A stretch of 64,000 nt of DNA from Pelecanus crispus (taxonomy: Eukaryota; Chordata; Aves; Pelecaniformes; Pelecanidae). Positions 36,529-49,149 of this stretch are shown here, one piece after another. Made by a program: the position numbers and the translations under genes. The first letter of the stretch is position 1, and every line of letters starts with the position of its first letter. The notes beneath the pieces are model-generated. The model saw nothing but the letters and a program-made list of their open reading frames with translations, searched no databases and was not told where the DNA came from. The stretch lies in contig NC_134652.1 of the NCBI RefSeq assembly GCF_030463565.1, forward strand, positions 10,009,897-10,073,896, in the 5' to 3' direction.

Positions 36529-38688
36529 GTGTCATGGATGGCAGCTCACCCTGGCCTACAGCTTTTAGCGAGGCTGCTTAAGGTGCTCGGGGGGTGGAGA
36601 TCTTAATCATATACAACATCATAGTGCCGTGATGCTTTCCCTTGTCTTGTCCCCCCACTTTTCCATGCTTTTGGGCTGGCTGACTCCACATCACAGCCCT
36701 TTTGTCCAGGCATTGGCATTTGCTTTTATATTATCTGGACACATCAAATGTGACACCCTTCTGGGCTATTTTGTTCCAGAGCTGTAGCTTAAATATGTTA
36801 AGCTGTATCTTGATTGAGCAGGCCTAGCCGGAGTATGTGAAAGACACAACAGGTATGTTTAAGCATCTCTGGCAGAGAATCGTGTAAGAAGCTTCTGCTT
36901 GGCTAAAAAATGATGCTGTCAGCTAATGCTGTTGAGAGAGTGAATTCAATTTTTATACTCGGTGTCTGAGCAAGTGGACATTGCTTGTGGAGGCTGCAGC
37001 TGCTGGTGTCACAGGCAGCCCAGGGAGGCTACATCGTGATTTGGGTGACTATATATCCAGGGCTCTCACATGCAATCTTTTCCCCACTTAGGATGGATTT
37101 TGGGGGAATACATTATTTTCCTGACATTCCTGGATAACCTTCTAATGATTGGGTTCCTACTGAAGTCATACTGCAGTGCTTTTATCGAGAAATGGATGTC
37201 ATACAGCTGAATATTCTGGGCATGGCCACAGCACATATGAACATGTGTTACTTCCCATTTGTTATGAGAATCAGTGCCATGGAATGTCTAGTCTTAAGTC
37301 TTCCTTCAGCTCAAATGTAATTCCACATAGTGTTTTTTGTGGTATACTTTTCTTTAGATCGTAAGTGCATATAGGAACTGTACTGCTCACTCTGCATTTT
37401 AACCAGTACACTGCAGTTTCCTCCTCCTCGTCTTCGTTATACTGGCACAGCTGAATGTGTGGATGTCCAAGGAATGGGAGTAGGGAGGAATCCGGCTTAT
37501 ATGACAAAAGGAAAGCACAAGAAAGCTCAAGATCAAGGGGTGCTGTCTGGTATGAAGCCAGAGAGAACCATGGTAGGAACCATTGCACAAAATTTTGGGA
37601 AGGGTTTTCAGATTTTTTTAGTACAAGTCTGCTCTGGCATATGGTTGTGGACCACTAGTCTCACCTCATGGCCCTTTATTTGCAGCATGTGCTGGTTATA
37701 GGTTAGCCTGATGCAGATTTTGCTTAGTGTGATACTGAGATCCTGCCTGCATGTGCTGTGTGCTTGATGACATTCAGCCAAAGGCTTCAATGTGCCTCAT
37801 GCAGGCCTGAGATCATAAATGGCTTTTATCTGTAGAATTTGGATGAACAAACGGTCTTTTCTTAGCCCAGCCCAGCCTTATTTGCTTTCTATTTTAGGAG
37901 ATAATGATAATTGCTAGCTTTTCACATATATACCCAACTGTTTTGCCAGAGTTAAAATCAGGTCTAGTTAAAAGCCCTCTCAGCATAAGACAGTACTGGG
38001 CTGTTAGTTTACTTTGTTTCTAGACATTCAACATATCAGTGATATTAGCAGAATTGAAATAATGATGTTAATTTACTCTTGCGAAACACTTCAAGGAACC
38101 CAGGAAGAGTAAGTAAATGTCATTGTTGCTATAGAATAATGAAAGCATGTTATCAACCCCTTGTATCACACTTGAGCACAAGAGTAAGTGTGGCAACACC
38201 ACCTTTTGCTTACAGGAAGCAATTAAACAGGTAGAGATACTTCATGGATCCCTATTTCCTCCATGTACCTGGTTTTGGCACCAGTAAAAATAAAGATAGT
38301 GGACTAGATAGACCTTTTGCGTAGAGATATTTTTGTATTCTGACTGCTTCAGAAACTCAGTTAGAAGCAAAACTAAATGCTTTAAAAATCTCTTTCTTGG
38401 TTCCATATCTGAGAAATTTCAGCTTCACAGAAGCTTCTTGGATAAAGATGAAGAAAGCAGGGAAAATACAGCAGATTTTTTGAGGGATTAATGTAACAGG
38501 GAATGTATTGCAGTTTGGCAGGACCCCAGGTCAGGAATGTGGAAGCTGTCACACTAGGGAGAAGCAGTAGTACTAGGAAGCTGAGAAATGGGTGCAGTTC
38601 AGCACCCACTGAGACTGGAGCCAAGATCCCATTTGTTGTCACAATCAGAAGGCAAATTGCGTGGTTTCAGATTTAGCATAAGGAAACG

Positions 38689-38845
38689 CAGAGTGGAAGG
38701 GACCTCAAGAGATGATGTAGTATCCTCCCAAAACCAAAGGCAAGGTCAGCATACCAAAGCCATCCTGACAGATGTTTGCTTGTCCCCTCCTCAGCCCCAT
38801 GCTGGAAATTCCAGAGCCTTCCTTGGTGACCTGTTCCAGCCTTTG
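38689..38845 (-). mobile_element. Older, diverged CR1-type LINE 3' fragment
   Basis: Read on the plus strand it shows GAGTGGAAGGGACCTCAAGA, then CATCCTGACAGATGTTTG, GGAAATTCCAGAGCCT and GACCTGTTCCAGCC. This is the order seen in the reverse complement of old amniote CR1 3' ends. It is much more diverged than the copy at 9155-9627 and lacks the terminal octamers. Family assignment is from remembered consensus words, not from a search. Confidence 0.65.
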
Positions 38846-39989
38846 CTGCTGTTACGGAGTGGCATGGAGCCTTGAGCTGGCACGGAAGAGCAGAGGGATC
38901 TGTTACATGCTGTCAGTCCTTGTCATTTCATGATTTCAATTTGTAACGTTTGTCCTCTAGAGCAAAGTCCTGGTATTAGGACATCTCAGGGTTGCTTTTC
39001 AAGTCCACGTCGTGTCAACAGTCTGTGACTTGCATTTTATCACAAGATACTGTGGTGCTTAGTTCCTTTTTTAAAGGGTTTTGAGAAGAACAACGCTAGT
39101 GACAGAAAAAGGGACGTGCTGCAAATGGTGACCTGGATATCAGGAATGCACGGCATATATTTGGGGCTCTCTTGGCCCATTATCCAGGAAACAAAAGTCA
39201 CGACATTTGGTGTCAAAAGAAGTGTCTCTTCCTTCATTATCAGTTGTGACAATAAACTTGGACTCGCCCTTTTGCAAGGTGTGGTGTTGTCTGGGCTGTA
39301 AACCTGTGAGGAGGCGAAGGTTTTCAGGCCGTACCTGCTCAGTCAGCTTGAGCAGTGCAGCCAGGATGATCTTTTCCCTGGTGCTTTGCTCAGATTGCTC
39401 TGTTCCTGCTGGTCTCAGTTTGGGTATAATAAAATAAGGAAAATCCTTTGTTACGGGCTGTCTCCTCTGTGGCTTCCATGTGTGCCTCAGCTGATGGGCG
39501 TTCCCTTTCTGCTTCACTGGTCTTCCAGGCCTTCCCTTCCCTCGGTCCCTCTGTCCCCTGAGGCTGGGCACAGAAGCTGTAGCACAGTCCTTGCAGTTCA
39601 GTGCTGTCTGCCACGTCAGTCTCTTCAGATCTTACCATGTGCTGAACTGCCCCTTACCAGGAAATCTCTTTGAGTGTTTTATGTTTCAGTGGAGAGGAGT
39701 GGGAGCCTGGGGCTGAGCCATAGATTTGTGATGTGACATAAGACGTTGTGGCATCCTCTGGGACAGAGGGCATTCAGTGCTCCTGGCTTCAGGTGTGCAT
39801 TCTGTCATCAGAGTCTTTCGAATTCGCGGTGAAAAGTGAGCGTCAGCTACTAAGGTAGTACAAAAATCCCTGAGTGAGCGACCTTATGTGGATTGGAGAT
39901 CATGAGAACTACAGTTTCCCGCACCTGCAGGTGGAAGACAGCATGCCCTGCCACGCAGCCTTCACTGTGGTCATACTGCTTTCACCGTT

Positions 39990-40170
39990 GCCTTGGGCCC
40001 TCCCTGAAGAAACGTCTCTCCCCTGGTCCGGCTGGGCTGTGCCACCGCCCCTGAGCCGGGTGGGCACCTTGGCCTTTGCTGCCACCCAACGGGCGAGCGC
40101 CGCAGTCCCGGAGATGCTCTCAGGCCTCCGTGTTAGCCTCATGGAAGCAGTCAAGACCTTGCTAAAAGCA
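39990..40170. other. CpG-enriched patch before the LIM3 exon
   Basis: CpGs cluster in CTGGTCCGGCTGGGC, CCTGAGCCGGGTGG, CAACGGGCGAGCGCCGCAG and CCCGGAGATG, about 350-500 bp before the exon at 40516. It may be regulatory or just locally GC-rich. Overlapping open frames on both strands lack recognisable motifs. Confidence 0.3.
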
Positions 40171-40515
40171 AAACGAGAAATAACACTGATTGCTTTAGAA
40201 GACGGGAACTTTTTGCAGTGATGATTTCTGTAGCTCGTTCCTAACAAAATCTGAACAGCTTGCCTGGCAGTCTTTGAATCATAAACAGCATGAAAAACAG
40301 AAGAGGTACTTTCTCTCTTCTACTGAGTATGTCTGTAATGACAAAGATTGACTCTCTGCACAGGACCTGGGAAGCGTTTGAGAAAAGGAAGCCGTACCTT
40401 TGCATTGCTGTGTAATTCTCCCCTTTGGTTATCAAGTGTTGCGATGGGTGGGTGGTTGATGAGGGTTAATGAACCAAGTAACTGACAACAAATGCACTTG
40501 TTTGTTTATTTGCAG

Positions 40516-40642
40516 ATTGTGCTGGCTGTGGAAGAGACATAAAAAATGGACAAGCATTGCTAGCTCTGGATAAGCAGTGGCACCTGGGGTGCTTTAAGTG
40601 CAAGGCCTGCGGGAAGGTCCTAACCGGGGAATACATCAGCAA
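40516..40642 (+). CDS. ABLIM1: ABLIM1 exon: most of LIM domain 3
   Basis: The 127-nt exon lies between TTATTTGCAG and GTAAGT. AT completes AAT (Asn) with the A of the previous exon. Forty-one codons follow, then AA. It encodes C-A-G-C, GRDIKNGQALLALDKQWH, L-G-C-F-K-C, K-A-C and the G-E-Y-I-S segment of LIM3. The zinc ligands Cys, Cys, His and Cys of finger 1 and the first Cys pair of finger 2 are all present. The intron before it is 14.8 kb and holds a candidate internal first exon at 36450-36528 whose donor phase also fits this acceptor; that join would replace the Asn by Asp. Confidence 0.97.
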
Positions 40643-41805
40643 GTAAGTAACCTCTGCATCCCTTCTGCACTCTCGGCATGAGTTCTTGTTGCCAGTGGAG
40701 AAGAGCTTGCAGCAAAGTTCACCTTTTGAAATCCAGTTTTGACCACCTTTCCATATACATCAAAATCTTTGTTCCCAGTGAGAGCTGATTTGGGAAAGGA
40801 AAGGAAACTGAAAAGTGCAACTGAAAGGTGGTGTATAATGATGGTAGTCTATTATTTAATACCAATACGGAAAGGGGTATATCTCCATGTCCCCACAAAG
40901 GATTCGGTGAGTTCCTGCATGTGTTTTCTGTGTTAGCCAGATAAAGCTTTGTGCCATTTTGCTTTCCAGTAGGTGATTTTGAGGGAAAAAAGTAAGAACC
41001 TGTCCATTGCTTGCCTTTGGTAGAGAATTGAGTAAACGCAATGATGTGATTGTCCTGACACTGTGTTTCTCATCTCCACATTAAAAACTAATGAAGAGAG
41101 TTTTTAGTGGAAGGAGGTGTAGAGGAAGAGAATGGGGAGAAGTGCTGTAATGATAAAATAGAGGGAATGAAGATACAGTGTCTGTTCCCCTCTTCAAGCA
41201 TATAACAGAGAAGAAATAGGGAAACAATGTTTATTTCACAAACCTGTCATTAAGGGGTGTATAATATTTAATAAAAAGTAACATCTGTAATTTCTCAAAA
41301 GAAGTTCAGTGCCTGAGAAATACTCCTAGGCTGGCTAGTGTTTCCACTTTTACTATACGTTCCTTGTTCATACTAAAAAACTACATAACCTTACACTTAA
41401 AAGTAATTGGTTATACTCTTGCAGACTACAAAAGATTTTTTTGCTGAAGTGAGCAAAAAATACCTGCCTATGATAAAGACTGTGATCTACTATCATAGTT
41501 CCACTGATTCCCTAGAACTGCACCACCTGTAGGTGTAGAGCATCTGTTTTGGAAGAATAAGGTTTACTTCAGTGGTTTGTATTGGATGCATTTTCTTGAT
41601 GGGAATTTAAGGAATAATTCTGAGAGGCACTAATGAGAATACAAATTTTTTTTTTCTTCTACTACAAAATATTTCCCTTGAAATCACTCCCATTTGCCTA
41701 CTGCTGTTTGTAGGAGTTCCAGACTGAAGACAAGGGAAGACTGTAAGTCATGCTGTAACTTGTTTATTAAAAGGTGCTTTGTAATTTGTGGATTTTCTTT
41801 TTCAG
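40643..41805 (+). other. ABLIM1: ABLIM1 intron (1.2 kb) within LIM3
   Basis: GTAAGT to TTTTTCAG. It separates the last zinc ligands of LIM3 from the rest of the domain. Nothing else was recognised. Confidence 0.92.
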
Positions 41806-41899
41806 AGATGGTGCTCCTTATTGTGAAAAGGACTATCAAGTTCTTTTTGGAGTCAAATGTGAAGCATGTCACCAGTTCATTACCGGGAAAGTCCTAGAG
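41806..41899 (+). CDS. ABLIM1: ABLIM1 exon: end of LIM3 and first finger of LIM4
   Basis: The 94-nt exon follows a pyrimidine-rich tract ending TTTTTCAG and ends before GTAGGT. A completes AAA (Lys), and 31 codons follow, from DGAPYCEKDYQ to KVLE. It supplies the last two zinc ligands of LIM3 (Y-C-E-K-D) and the first two of LIM4 (K-C-E-A-C). The exon stops in phase 0. In ABLIM1 the next exon should continue with the His and Cys ligands that complete LIM4. I searched for His-Tyr-His-Pro-type codons between 41900 and 64000 and found none, so that exon lies beyond the window. Confidence 0.97.
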
Positions 41900-44800
41900 G
41901 TAGGTGTTTTGTAAACTAGAGTTTAGGAATTGGGCCATGTCCCATTATGTCCTCATGCAACTGCAAAGAATACAAAAATTCTCATAGGAAAGTTTTTTTT
42001 CTGCTGTTTTTAGAGCAAAGTTGCTAATTTTCAGAAATATTTTCAGTGTTTCAGCTTTGCAGTCATCAGGAAAAGTATGTGATAGGGAATGAATTACACT
42101 CATTTCTATGGATCTGTGGTTTCTATGTTCCTCTTTAAAGGTGATGTGCAAAGTCTATTGCACTGCTTATTCTGTGACAGATTTGATATATTTATAGAGG
42201 TAATTTGAGTATTGGAATCACTTTTGGCAACCATAAGTTTGCCAAAACTTACAACATGAGCTTTCTCTTCTTAAATAAGGCCAGATGATCTGAATGATGC
42301 TGAGAAGGTAAGAGGGAGAAATTTGCTGGAAAAGTAAATTATATGTTCAGAAATGAGAAGGCAGAAAACATCTGAACCATCTCTTTTGTTGACTCTTAGT
42401 TGGAGTCCTCAGCGTTCTCATTGAAACTGGGCAGATCTTTTTAGAGATGTGTATCTTTGTTGTCAGTACTGATCTCCATTTCCCATGGCTGTGATGAGTC
42501 CCCTTTGAGCTGGAATCCTTGAACTATGCATGGATCCTTCTGTGTCATCATTGAAATGTTTAAGGGGCAAAAATGCAGAGGACCTTCCTTGTCACACTGT
42601 CATTGAGATATGAGAAGCAAAACTGTTATCTCTTTTCCCTGTAGGAAACTCTGTTCAATGGAAAAAACCTAAGCTTTGAGCTGAGGTCTGGAGCTGGGTT
42701 GTATGGCTTGACTCCAGCTCCAGTGATTTTTAATAGTCCACTTTTCCTGGAAAGAAAGCATTTACATAATAAAGTTTGTGGAATAAATGGGGAACCATGA
42801 AGAACTTCAGTTTCAGGTGTATTTTGTGAAAAAGAAACTGGATGTACTGTGTGTTTTACAGTGAATAACAGAAAATAAACCTGAAAGTGTTTCAGAAATA
42901 AAAGCAGCTGGAATTTGCTGGTGAATGTGTATTACAGGTTCTCTTCTTTGTGTCCCATCTACTACAGATATAAAACCATATATTATTATATACTGTATGT
43001 GTCAGCCCTCATATGAGAAGTTCCAGGTTTGACGTAAAGTGGTAACAGCTTGTGGTAGTTCTGGAGGTTTCTCTCGTTCAGTATTCAGAGTATTAACCCG
43101 GATGGTAGCCACCAGATGAGGGACTCGGAATGCATGTGGACACCTGGTGCATTTGTCACTGCACCTACTGGAAGGAAGTACAATTTTTTAATTAGCCAGG
43201 CTCTTGGTCTGCCTCCTTTGCGATATGTATCTAGTTCCTTTGAAGACCTGCATAGCTAATTAGTGAGAACAGTCTTGAGTTTTCCCTTGAGTAGGAAGGC
43301 TGTGTCTCTGGCTTTAATCTAATGGTCTGCTACCATCTGCTTATCTATTCCTGTCTACTGATGAGTTTTTCAGTTTAGTACTGTGTCTTGGTGACACCAT
43401 AGTTGCATTCCAGTGCAGGAAGCACTGCAGGAGAGAAGTAATTGGATTTGTGGGAGTGGGAAGCATAAAATAATTCTAAAATTATTTTAGATGCACATGA
43501 TAGGTGCTCTATCCTACAAGCAATGCAACCTATTCAGAGGCATGGAGATGGAAATGATAAAAAAGAAGATTATTGGAGTCTGTGGAGAGCTGGAAAGAAA
43601 TAAGCTATTCCTATTTGGAGCCTTTTGTGTAGTGGATGTGACTATAGCAAAGTTACACTCATATTACTCTTCCTAGCATCAGTGAGAAAGAAACCTAGCT
43701 TTTTGAGAGGATCATGAGCTATATCCTTTCAGAACTGAAGAAGTTGAGATTAAGGAAAGATAAGTTCGATTGAACTAGGATTTACCTGTCCATCAGAATC
43801 TAAACTAAAGATCAGGTTATTGGAGACATTGTGTCCCAGGCAGAACCTTGATGCAGTCATTTTGTCCCCAAGGTTGGTTTCACGCTCCACAGTTCTTATT
43901 CTTCTGATGGCTATTTATTATCAGAAGAAGACACAACATTTTGCTGAAGCAATGAAATGTCTAACCTCTTGCAAGGATCCAGCTCTTCTAAGAGTCAAAA
44001 TCAGATAAAAAAGATAAAGATTTTTCCATTTGACCTAGCCCCTGCAGAATCAGAATGTGCCAATGAATTAGAAACAGACCCTTTGAATGATCTTACCAAT
44101 ACATGGAAATATTAAGCATGCTAACTTCTGGGTAAGACTAGAAATTTTGCTTGAATATTTGTGGCTCTGATTATCAGAGGCACAACCCATTATAATACAG
44201 TAGAGGGCAGCAGTAGTTCTCAATATGTAACTAAGACCAAACTCCTCTAAAGCCTGTAGTGCACTCATATAACGCAATTCTTTCCTGATCTGTTCAAATG
44301 ACATTTGAAGGCTGACTGCTATCTGAAAGGTGTGGATCAGATGAGTCCTTAGAAACTTTCACAAAAAAAAATCAGTACTGCGTAGTCAGGGAGGCCATTC
44401 AGACATTGGCTTAACTGCGTTACAGTATGTATTAGCAGCCTGGATAGTCCATGACTAGAGTTCTCCAGGTATCATCTGGGAGTGCAGATGCAGGAGAGAC
44501 ATTCAAGCACGTTCTGTCATTAGGTGTTGCTTGAAAAGATTAGAAGATACAGGTGAGCAGCTAACATTCAATAATCAGAGCAATTTATCAGAACCGTGGG
44601 CTAGTCTCTTGGCTCATCCTAGAAACCTTTTACAGTCAGAGATGCACAGTTCCAAAGGGGCAGTACTTAATGCCTCTAAATTAGACTAAAGGAACTAGTA
44701 AGTCAGAACTTAGGATGAGAAAATCATGTGTCAGCATGTGTGTCCCCTTTGGACAGAAAAGGTAGTCTAAAGGATGGGGTCAGAGCATGACATAAATCCT

Positions 44801-46429
44801 CTGGTAACAACGGAGATGAGAGATCGGAAGCAGGCACAGGGCCATGGCAGATAATTCACAGAACAGGATGCCACAGTTCAGGGAGGGCTGCAGACCTGTT
44901 TGAGGCAGGACAATTAACAATATCCTTATCTAGTACAGGAAATCACCCACAACCTTTCAGTACCCCTCAAGTTTTAATTTAGATGAAGCTTGAGATTCTC
45001 ACAGAAGGATTACTGTCTTCCCTCTTTGTTTCCTTTGGCAACATTTCTTTGGCAAATTTGGGTATTTTTGATGATTTATATCATGTGGGTTTTCTCTTGT
45101 CCTGCTGCCTCTCTTGGGAAGGAAACCACATTCTTGGTGTGATGGAGCACAGTTACAGGAACTGTCTAGGTAGAGGTTATGCTGTCACTGACCAGCCCAA
45201 GTTATGCCTACTAATGTCAGGTGGGAAAAAAACCAAAACACTTTGTATTTTGCCTTTGTTAATAAAAATGATGGTAGTAAATTCACTGATCAGTATCTTT
45301 CATTTTATTTGTCAATAAAATAATTTTTTATGTCAGGAGCAAAGTATACTATTTCATCATCTTCATCAAAAGAAATGATTAGAAGAGATTGGAGGGAAGT
45401 ATATAGTACATTGTATACAAACACTTCCCTCTAAGGGATCCTAAGTGATTAGCAGCATGCAATTGTAGTGCTGCTTTATTTCCTGCTTATTCTTAGTAAG
45501 TCTGGGACAGTCTGTAGAAAAACTGAAGGCAAATGAAAGAAACTTAGCTTTGGGTTCACAGAGGCTGGTGGTATCTATTTTTTCAGTAAGAGATTAATTT
45601 TTTTGTTTAAAGAGAAACTGAGATTCTTTGCAACATTGCAGGCTTGCAGCTCCTGCTCATTTTTGTCCCTCAGTATGCCTTAGCATCTCTGAAAAATCAG
45701 GCTTTCAGTCTTCTGCAATGAGCAGCCAGCAAGAGAGAGAACCACTCCTGATGGGGACCTAAGAGTCTTCATCCCAGACACAGCTGTGCTGTGCCCCTGG
45801 TAGGCACCCTCAGCAAAGCCTGTCAGAAAGGCCAAGGTTTGAGTTTAAAGCTTGAGATTCAAACCTTGAGAGGATGGACTCCCTCCAGCCATTCTGTAGA
45901 GGTGATCCCTCTGCTCAGTTAAGAAATGCATTACTAGAAAAACAGTGCTTATTTTGCTAATATCCACACACCATGGAAGAATGCTCTTTTTTCTAGGCCA
46001 TAAATCTAACAACTTTCAATAGCCATGAAAATATGCAAGAAAAATACCATGTGCATTTAAGTCAGCTCAGATATTTCTCATGTATTATTTGGCATATAAC
46101 TTTCTGTGACAAATAGTCACGGATGATAGATGAGTGCATGCCAACACAATAAATGTGATAAGTATCCAACATAAAATAGATATTGCGACTTTCTTGAGCA
46201 TATCAGATACTTTAATACTTGAGTATTTCAGGATAATGTTGTCAAGGCAACAGAGATCAGTGTTCTTCCTTGGGTTTCTCCAGCAGAAAGGAATCTTTAT
46301 TTATGAAAAATTACTCATTTCCCATTAACTCAGGTGAAAAACATTTTTATCAGGCAATAACAGCATAGTGAGAACGAGGACTTTCACACAGACTTTCCAC
46401 TAAGCTGTTGTTTTCATAGCTTCAAGGCT

Positions 46430-46670
46430 TGCCTATTGGAAGATGCCTATCTGATCCTAATCCTGCAAATTTCTCTGCAGACATGTGTAACTCCAGAAAT
46501 CTAAGTAAACTTCAGCACATATTTAGCTATTTGAAAGATGCTGGCCTAAATAATTTGTGGATAGTGGTTATCATACACAATATAGCTATTCTTCCAGGGC
46601 TTAATTCAAAATATGTTAAATCAATGAGAAGCTTTCCATTGATTGCAGAGAATGGTGGATCATGCCTGTA
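46430..46670. mobile_element. Ancient amniote interspersed repeat fragment, family not named
   Basis: The words TATCTGATCCTAATCCTGCA and TCAATGAGAAGCTTTCCATT, the latter followed by GATTGCAGAGAATGG and ATCATGCC, follow a dispersed amniote repeat built on the words CCTGATCCTGCAAA, TCAATGGGAGTCTTTCCATT and GGATCAGGCCC. Assignment is from memory. Confidence 0.4.
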
Positions 46671-46690
46671 TCCATGTAATTAATACATCT

Positions 46691-46826
46691 CTGCTTATCC
46701 AAAGTGTTTTACAAAACTTCTTAGTAGTATTCTTCTAGTTCTGCAGAAAGAAGACATCAGGGCATAAACAGGTGGATCATTTGCATGAAATCATACAGAA
46801 AGCCTGAGAATAAGATTCAGGTCTTA
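46691..46826 (+). mobile_element. MIR-like SINE relic
   Basis: CTTATCCAAAGTGTTTTACA, later CTGCAGAAAGAAGACATCAG, then ATCATACAGAAAGCCTGAGA and ATTCAGGTCTTAAC keep the order of MIR-type sequence (caaagcgctttacaaa...cagatgaggaaactgagg...cacacagc...aacccaggtct). Diverged. Confidence 0.4.
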
Positions 46827-46839
46827 ACAATTTTAACGT

Positions 46840-46937
46840 TTTTTGGCTGTTACTGATACGAACAGGATTTGATCTCATGATCTAGAGATCGAGATGTATA
46901 TATCTACTATCAAATCCCTCGACCATCTTGCTACTCT
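46840..46937 (-). pseudogene. tRNA-like relic (A-box and B-box-like words)
   Basis: On the minus strand, TGGTCGAGGGA (46925-46915) resembles the tRNA A box TGGCCGAGTGG, and AGATCAAATCC (46875-46865) resembles the B box GGTTCAAATCC. They are 39 bp apart, longer than in a plain tRNA but compatible with a class II tRNA (Leu or Ser type). The acceptor and T stems do not pair well, so a functional tRNA is unlikely. It could be a pseudogene or the head of a tRNA-derived SINE. Confidence 0.35.
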
Positions 46938-47625
46938 ACCCATTTATTTTTTTACTACTACTTGCTTAATATTCATTTGCAAATAAAAGGCCAGTCTGTG
47001 ATTTCTCCTGGCTGTGCATAGCCCAAGTTCCTGTTCTGATGGGCTGCTGCCTGCCCTGTGTTTGTTTCCTGTGCACTGTTGAAACTTGCACCCCACCTTG
47101 TAAGCAGTGGCATAACGCCATTTTAACAGATGGGCCTGAAAAGAGAAATGCCAGAGCACCAGAAGGCTCCCTTGACTTCAGCCTGCAAGGTCAAGTTCTA
47201 AATGTGTGTTTGATATTGTAATTTATGCTGTTTCCCCTGATTTTAAAGAGGATTAGTAATTTAAGATGTGGTATTTAATGTGAAGAGGTTTCATACTTGT
47301 AGACGCTGTTACTTCAATGTGCCAGAATTTTAAGATGTCTCCTCGGTGCTGCAACTAACTGTGAAAGATGTCAATTCTGAGACACCTTGACTTCTAAAGT
47401 TAGAAATAAATAATAATTATGGGGGAGGGAGAACCAAACAAACAGCAAAAGCTGCTATGGTTGTGTATGGAAACTATCCCTATTTAAGAGGCGAGGAATG
47501 TGAGCCAGAGGGGCCTGGAAGTTTCTTCAAGTATTGTTTTCAGAGCTAGATTTAGAAACCTGTGCTGTGAGTGGTTCAGAGAAGTTTCTGCTGATTATTT
47601 ATGTGTGAATGAGTCTGTTCTAAAT

Positions 47626-47645
47626 AAATAAATAAGAAATAAACG
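47626..47645. repeat. (AAAT)n microsatellite
   Basis: AAATAAATAAATAAGAAATA, a short interrupted AAAT tract. Confidence 0.7.
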
Positions 47646-49149
47646 ACAGTAGCAACATTGCTGGTTCCCATATGAACTGTAAATGATTTATTCAAACAAT
47701 GCCTGTTTATGTTGTCCAAGGATGTGCTTTCTGCCAACACTTAACCATGCAAGCAACTTCGCTAATGTGAGTATTAGTATTCCGATGCTTCAGTTGATTG
47801 ACTTTAAGGGGAAACTTGGTCGCCTAGATGTTTAAGTAGTTTATTTTAAGGAGATTTAGGCTCATAGCTTACGTGAAAACAGCACCCTTTTCTGCAAAGA
47901 TCCATGCAGTACAGAGTTCAGTTAGGTACTTCAGTATGTTCATGTGTCTGGTCCTGTGTTCTTACACCGGTACACTTTCTAGATTGAGGAACCATGCAGA
48001 GAATCTCTTAAAACAAACAGAGATTTATTTCAATTCCATTCAGAAATGTTACATGAAAGGCTAACATATATTCTTCTGCTGAATGAAATATTTAGCAAGG
48101 CTGTTTTCATAGTGGTTATGCAGGAAGTATCACAAAATGTGTCATTTACTGGACTTTAATGATGCAACTGTACTGGTAATACAGGTTAAGGTGATTTAAA
48201 ATTTTAAACACTTTTATAAATGAAGCAATTGCTGAATTGAACAAAGACTGACGATATGATGAATCCAAACGGGTTTAGTTTTGGTGGTACGTTTACGTTG
48301 TGATAAATAATATCCCTGAAGAATGTATTACCATTCTGTTTCCATATCACTAGGCATCAACTGGTTTGGGTGTTTTATAGGTTTGGGAGAGACTTTGCTC
48401 CCAACCAGTATCTCCCAGTCACCATTGTCATCTTCACACACCATAAAAATGCAGGGGGAGAGGCTACACAACACATGAGAAGAAGCAGTGGAGTTTAGTG
48501 CATGCTTTGTTAGTTCTGTGATTGGCTTTGTTTGTGCTTAATTTTACTGCTGTTACAATAAATGAGAAAACGTGAACATGTTGCCTGAATGTCCCAGGTG
48601 AATGGTAAGAAAAAGCAGAAGCATGTGCTGTGATCGTTTGCTCTCTCAGTTGGATAGGTATATGCTGCAGACCGCAGGGCTTTTTTGACTGTGGAAAATA
48701 CCTGCTGGGAGATCGAACAGGGTCAGTGCACAGGGCCCACTGTAAATTCATCAAACGCTCATACGGTGTGTCTGAAGTGTCATCTCACCCAGAATGTGCA
48801 AACAGGATAAAGGGATACACCTACCGGTGTGAGAAGTGGCCCCAGCGCTCTGCCTGCATTAATCTGAATTGGACTACAGTACAATCTCAGTGTAACTAAG
48901 TGTTTCTGACAAAACTAGACAAACACCCAGGAGGCTGTATAAATTCTTCAGAAGCTGTGGAAGTAATGTTTAATTACTTCCAGAGAAAGAGTGCTGATTT
49001 CATACTCGGCGAACGCCTTTCCCCAGGGGAAAAATGTTTGGAGTCATATCAACATCAACTAGTGACACAAGTGATGAGAAATGGTCCTGCCCCTGCCTGG
49101 GCCGGTATTCTTCCCCCTTTTCCTTTTTCAGAATGGGTTGGCTGAGTTA

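Larger units (their letters stand above)
25739..40515 (+). other. ABLIM1: ABLIM1 intron (14.8 kb) between LIM2 and LIM3
   Basis: GTAAGT to TTTGCAG. It holds T18 and C12 runs near its start, T24 at 27359, a possible hAT-type relic (about 27057-27304), the (CCCGT)n tract at 29061, a LINE 3'-end-like segment (30915-31024), an AT-rich dispersed element (about 32241-32870), A20 at 34330, a candidate internal promoter with first exon (36300-36528), an older CR1 fragment (about 38689-38845) and a CpG-richer patch at about 39990-40170. Long open frames on the minus strand in this interval are judged to be chance. Confidence 0.85.
7901..41899 (+). other. ABLIM1: ABLIM1 gene, internal part (five exons: LIM1 to first finger of LIM4)
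   Basis: Five exons on one strand join with consistent phases (entry two bases into a codon, then junction codons GTG, AAG, AAT and AAA, and a final phase-0 exit) to give 216 uninterrupted codons. The product has the tandem C-x2-C...H-x2-C LIM pattern. Words such as HCHKCGEPCKGEVLRVQ, LAQGGFFIKNGEYLCTLDY and GRDIKNGQALLALDKQWH are those I know from ABLIM1 rather than ABLIM2 or ABLIM3. Known for the family: abLIM proteins are cytoplasmic scaffolds with four N-terminal LIM domains and a C-terminal villin headpiece that binds F-actin; they are vertebrate relatives of UNC-115, which acts in axon guidance. The span covers only exons inside the window. The amino-terminal exon(s), the end of LIM4 and the headpiece are outside it. 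Confidence 0.96.

Noticed and set aside
39140-39571. 143-codon minus-strand open frame with protein-like composition
   Set aside because: It starts at GTG. Open frames of this length are expected by chance in 64 kb, and no family motif was recognised.
39874-40221. 115-codon plus-strand and 112-codon minus-strand frames over the CpG patch
   Set aside because: Overlapping frames on both strands fit locally high GC. No motifs or splice continuity to the LIM3 exon.
48630-48899. Cysteine-containing open frame that might have been the missing LIM4 half
   Set aside because: Cys and His spacing does not fit a LIM finger, and the expected His-Tyr-His-Pro word is absent.
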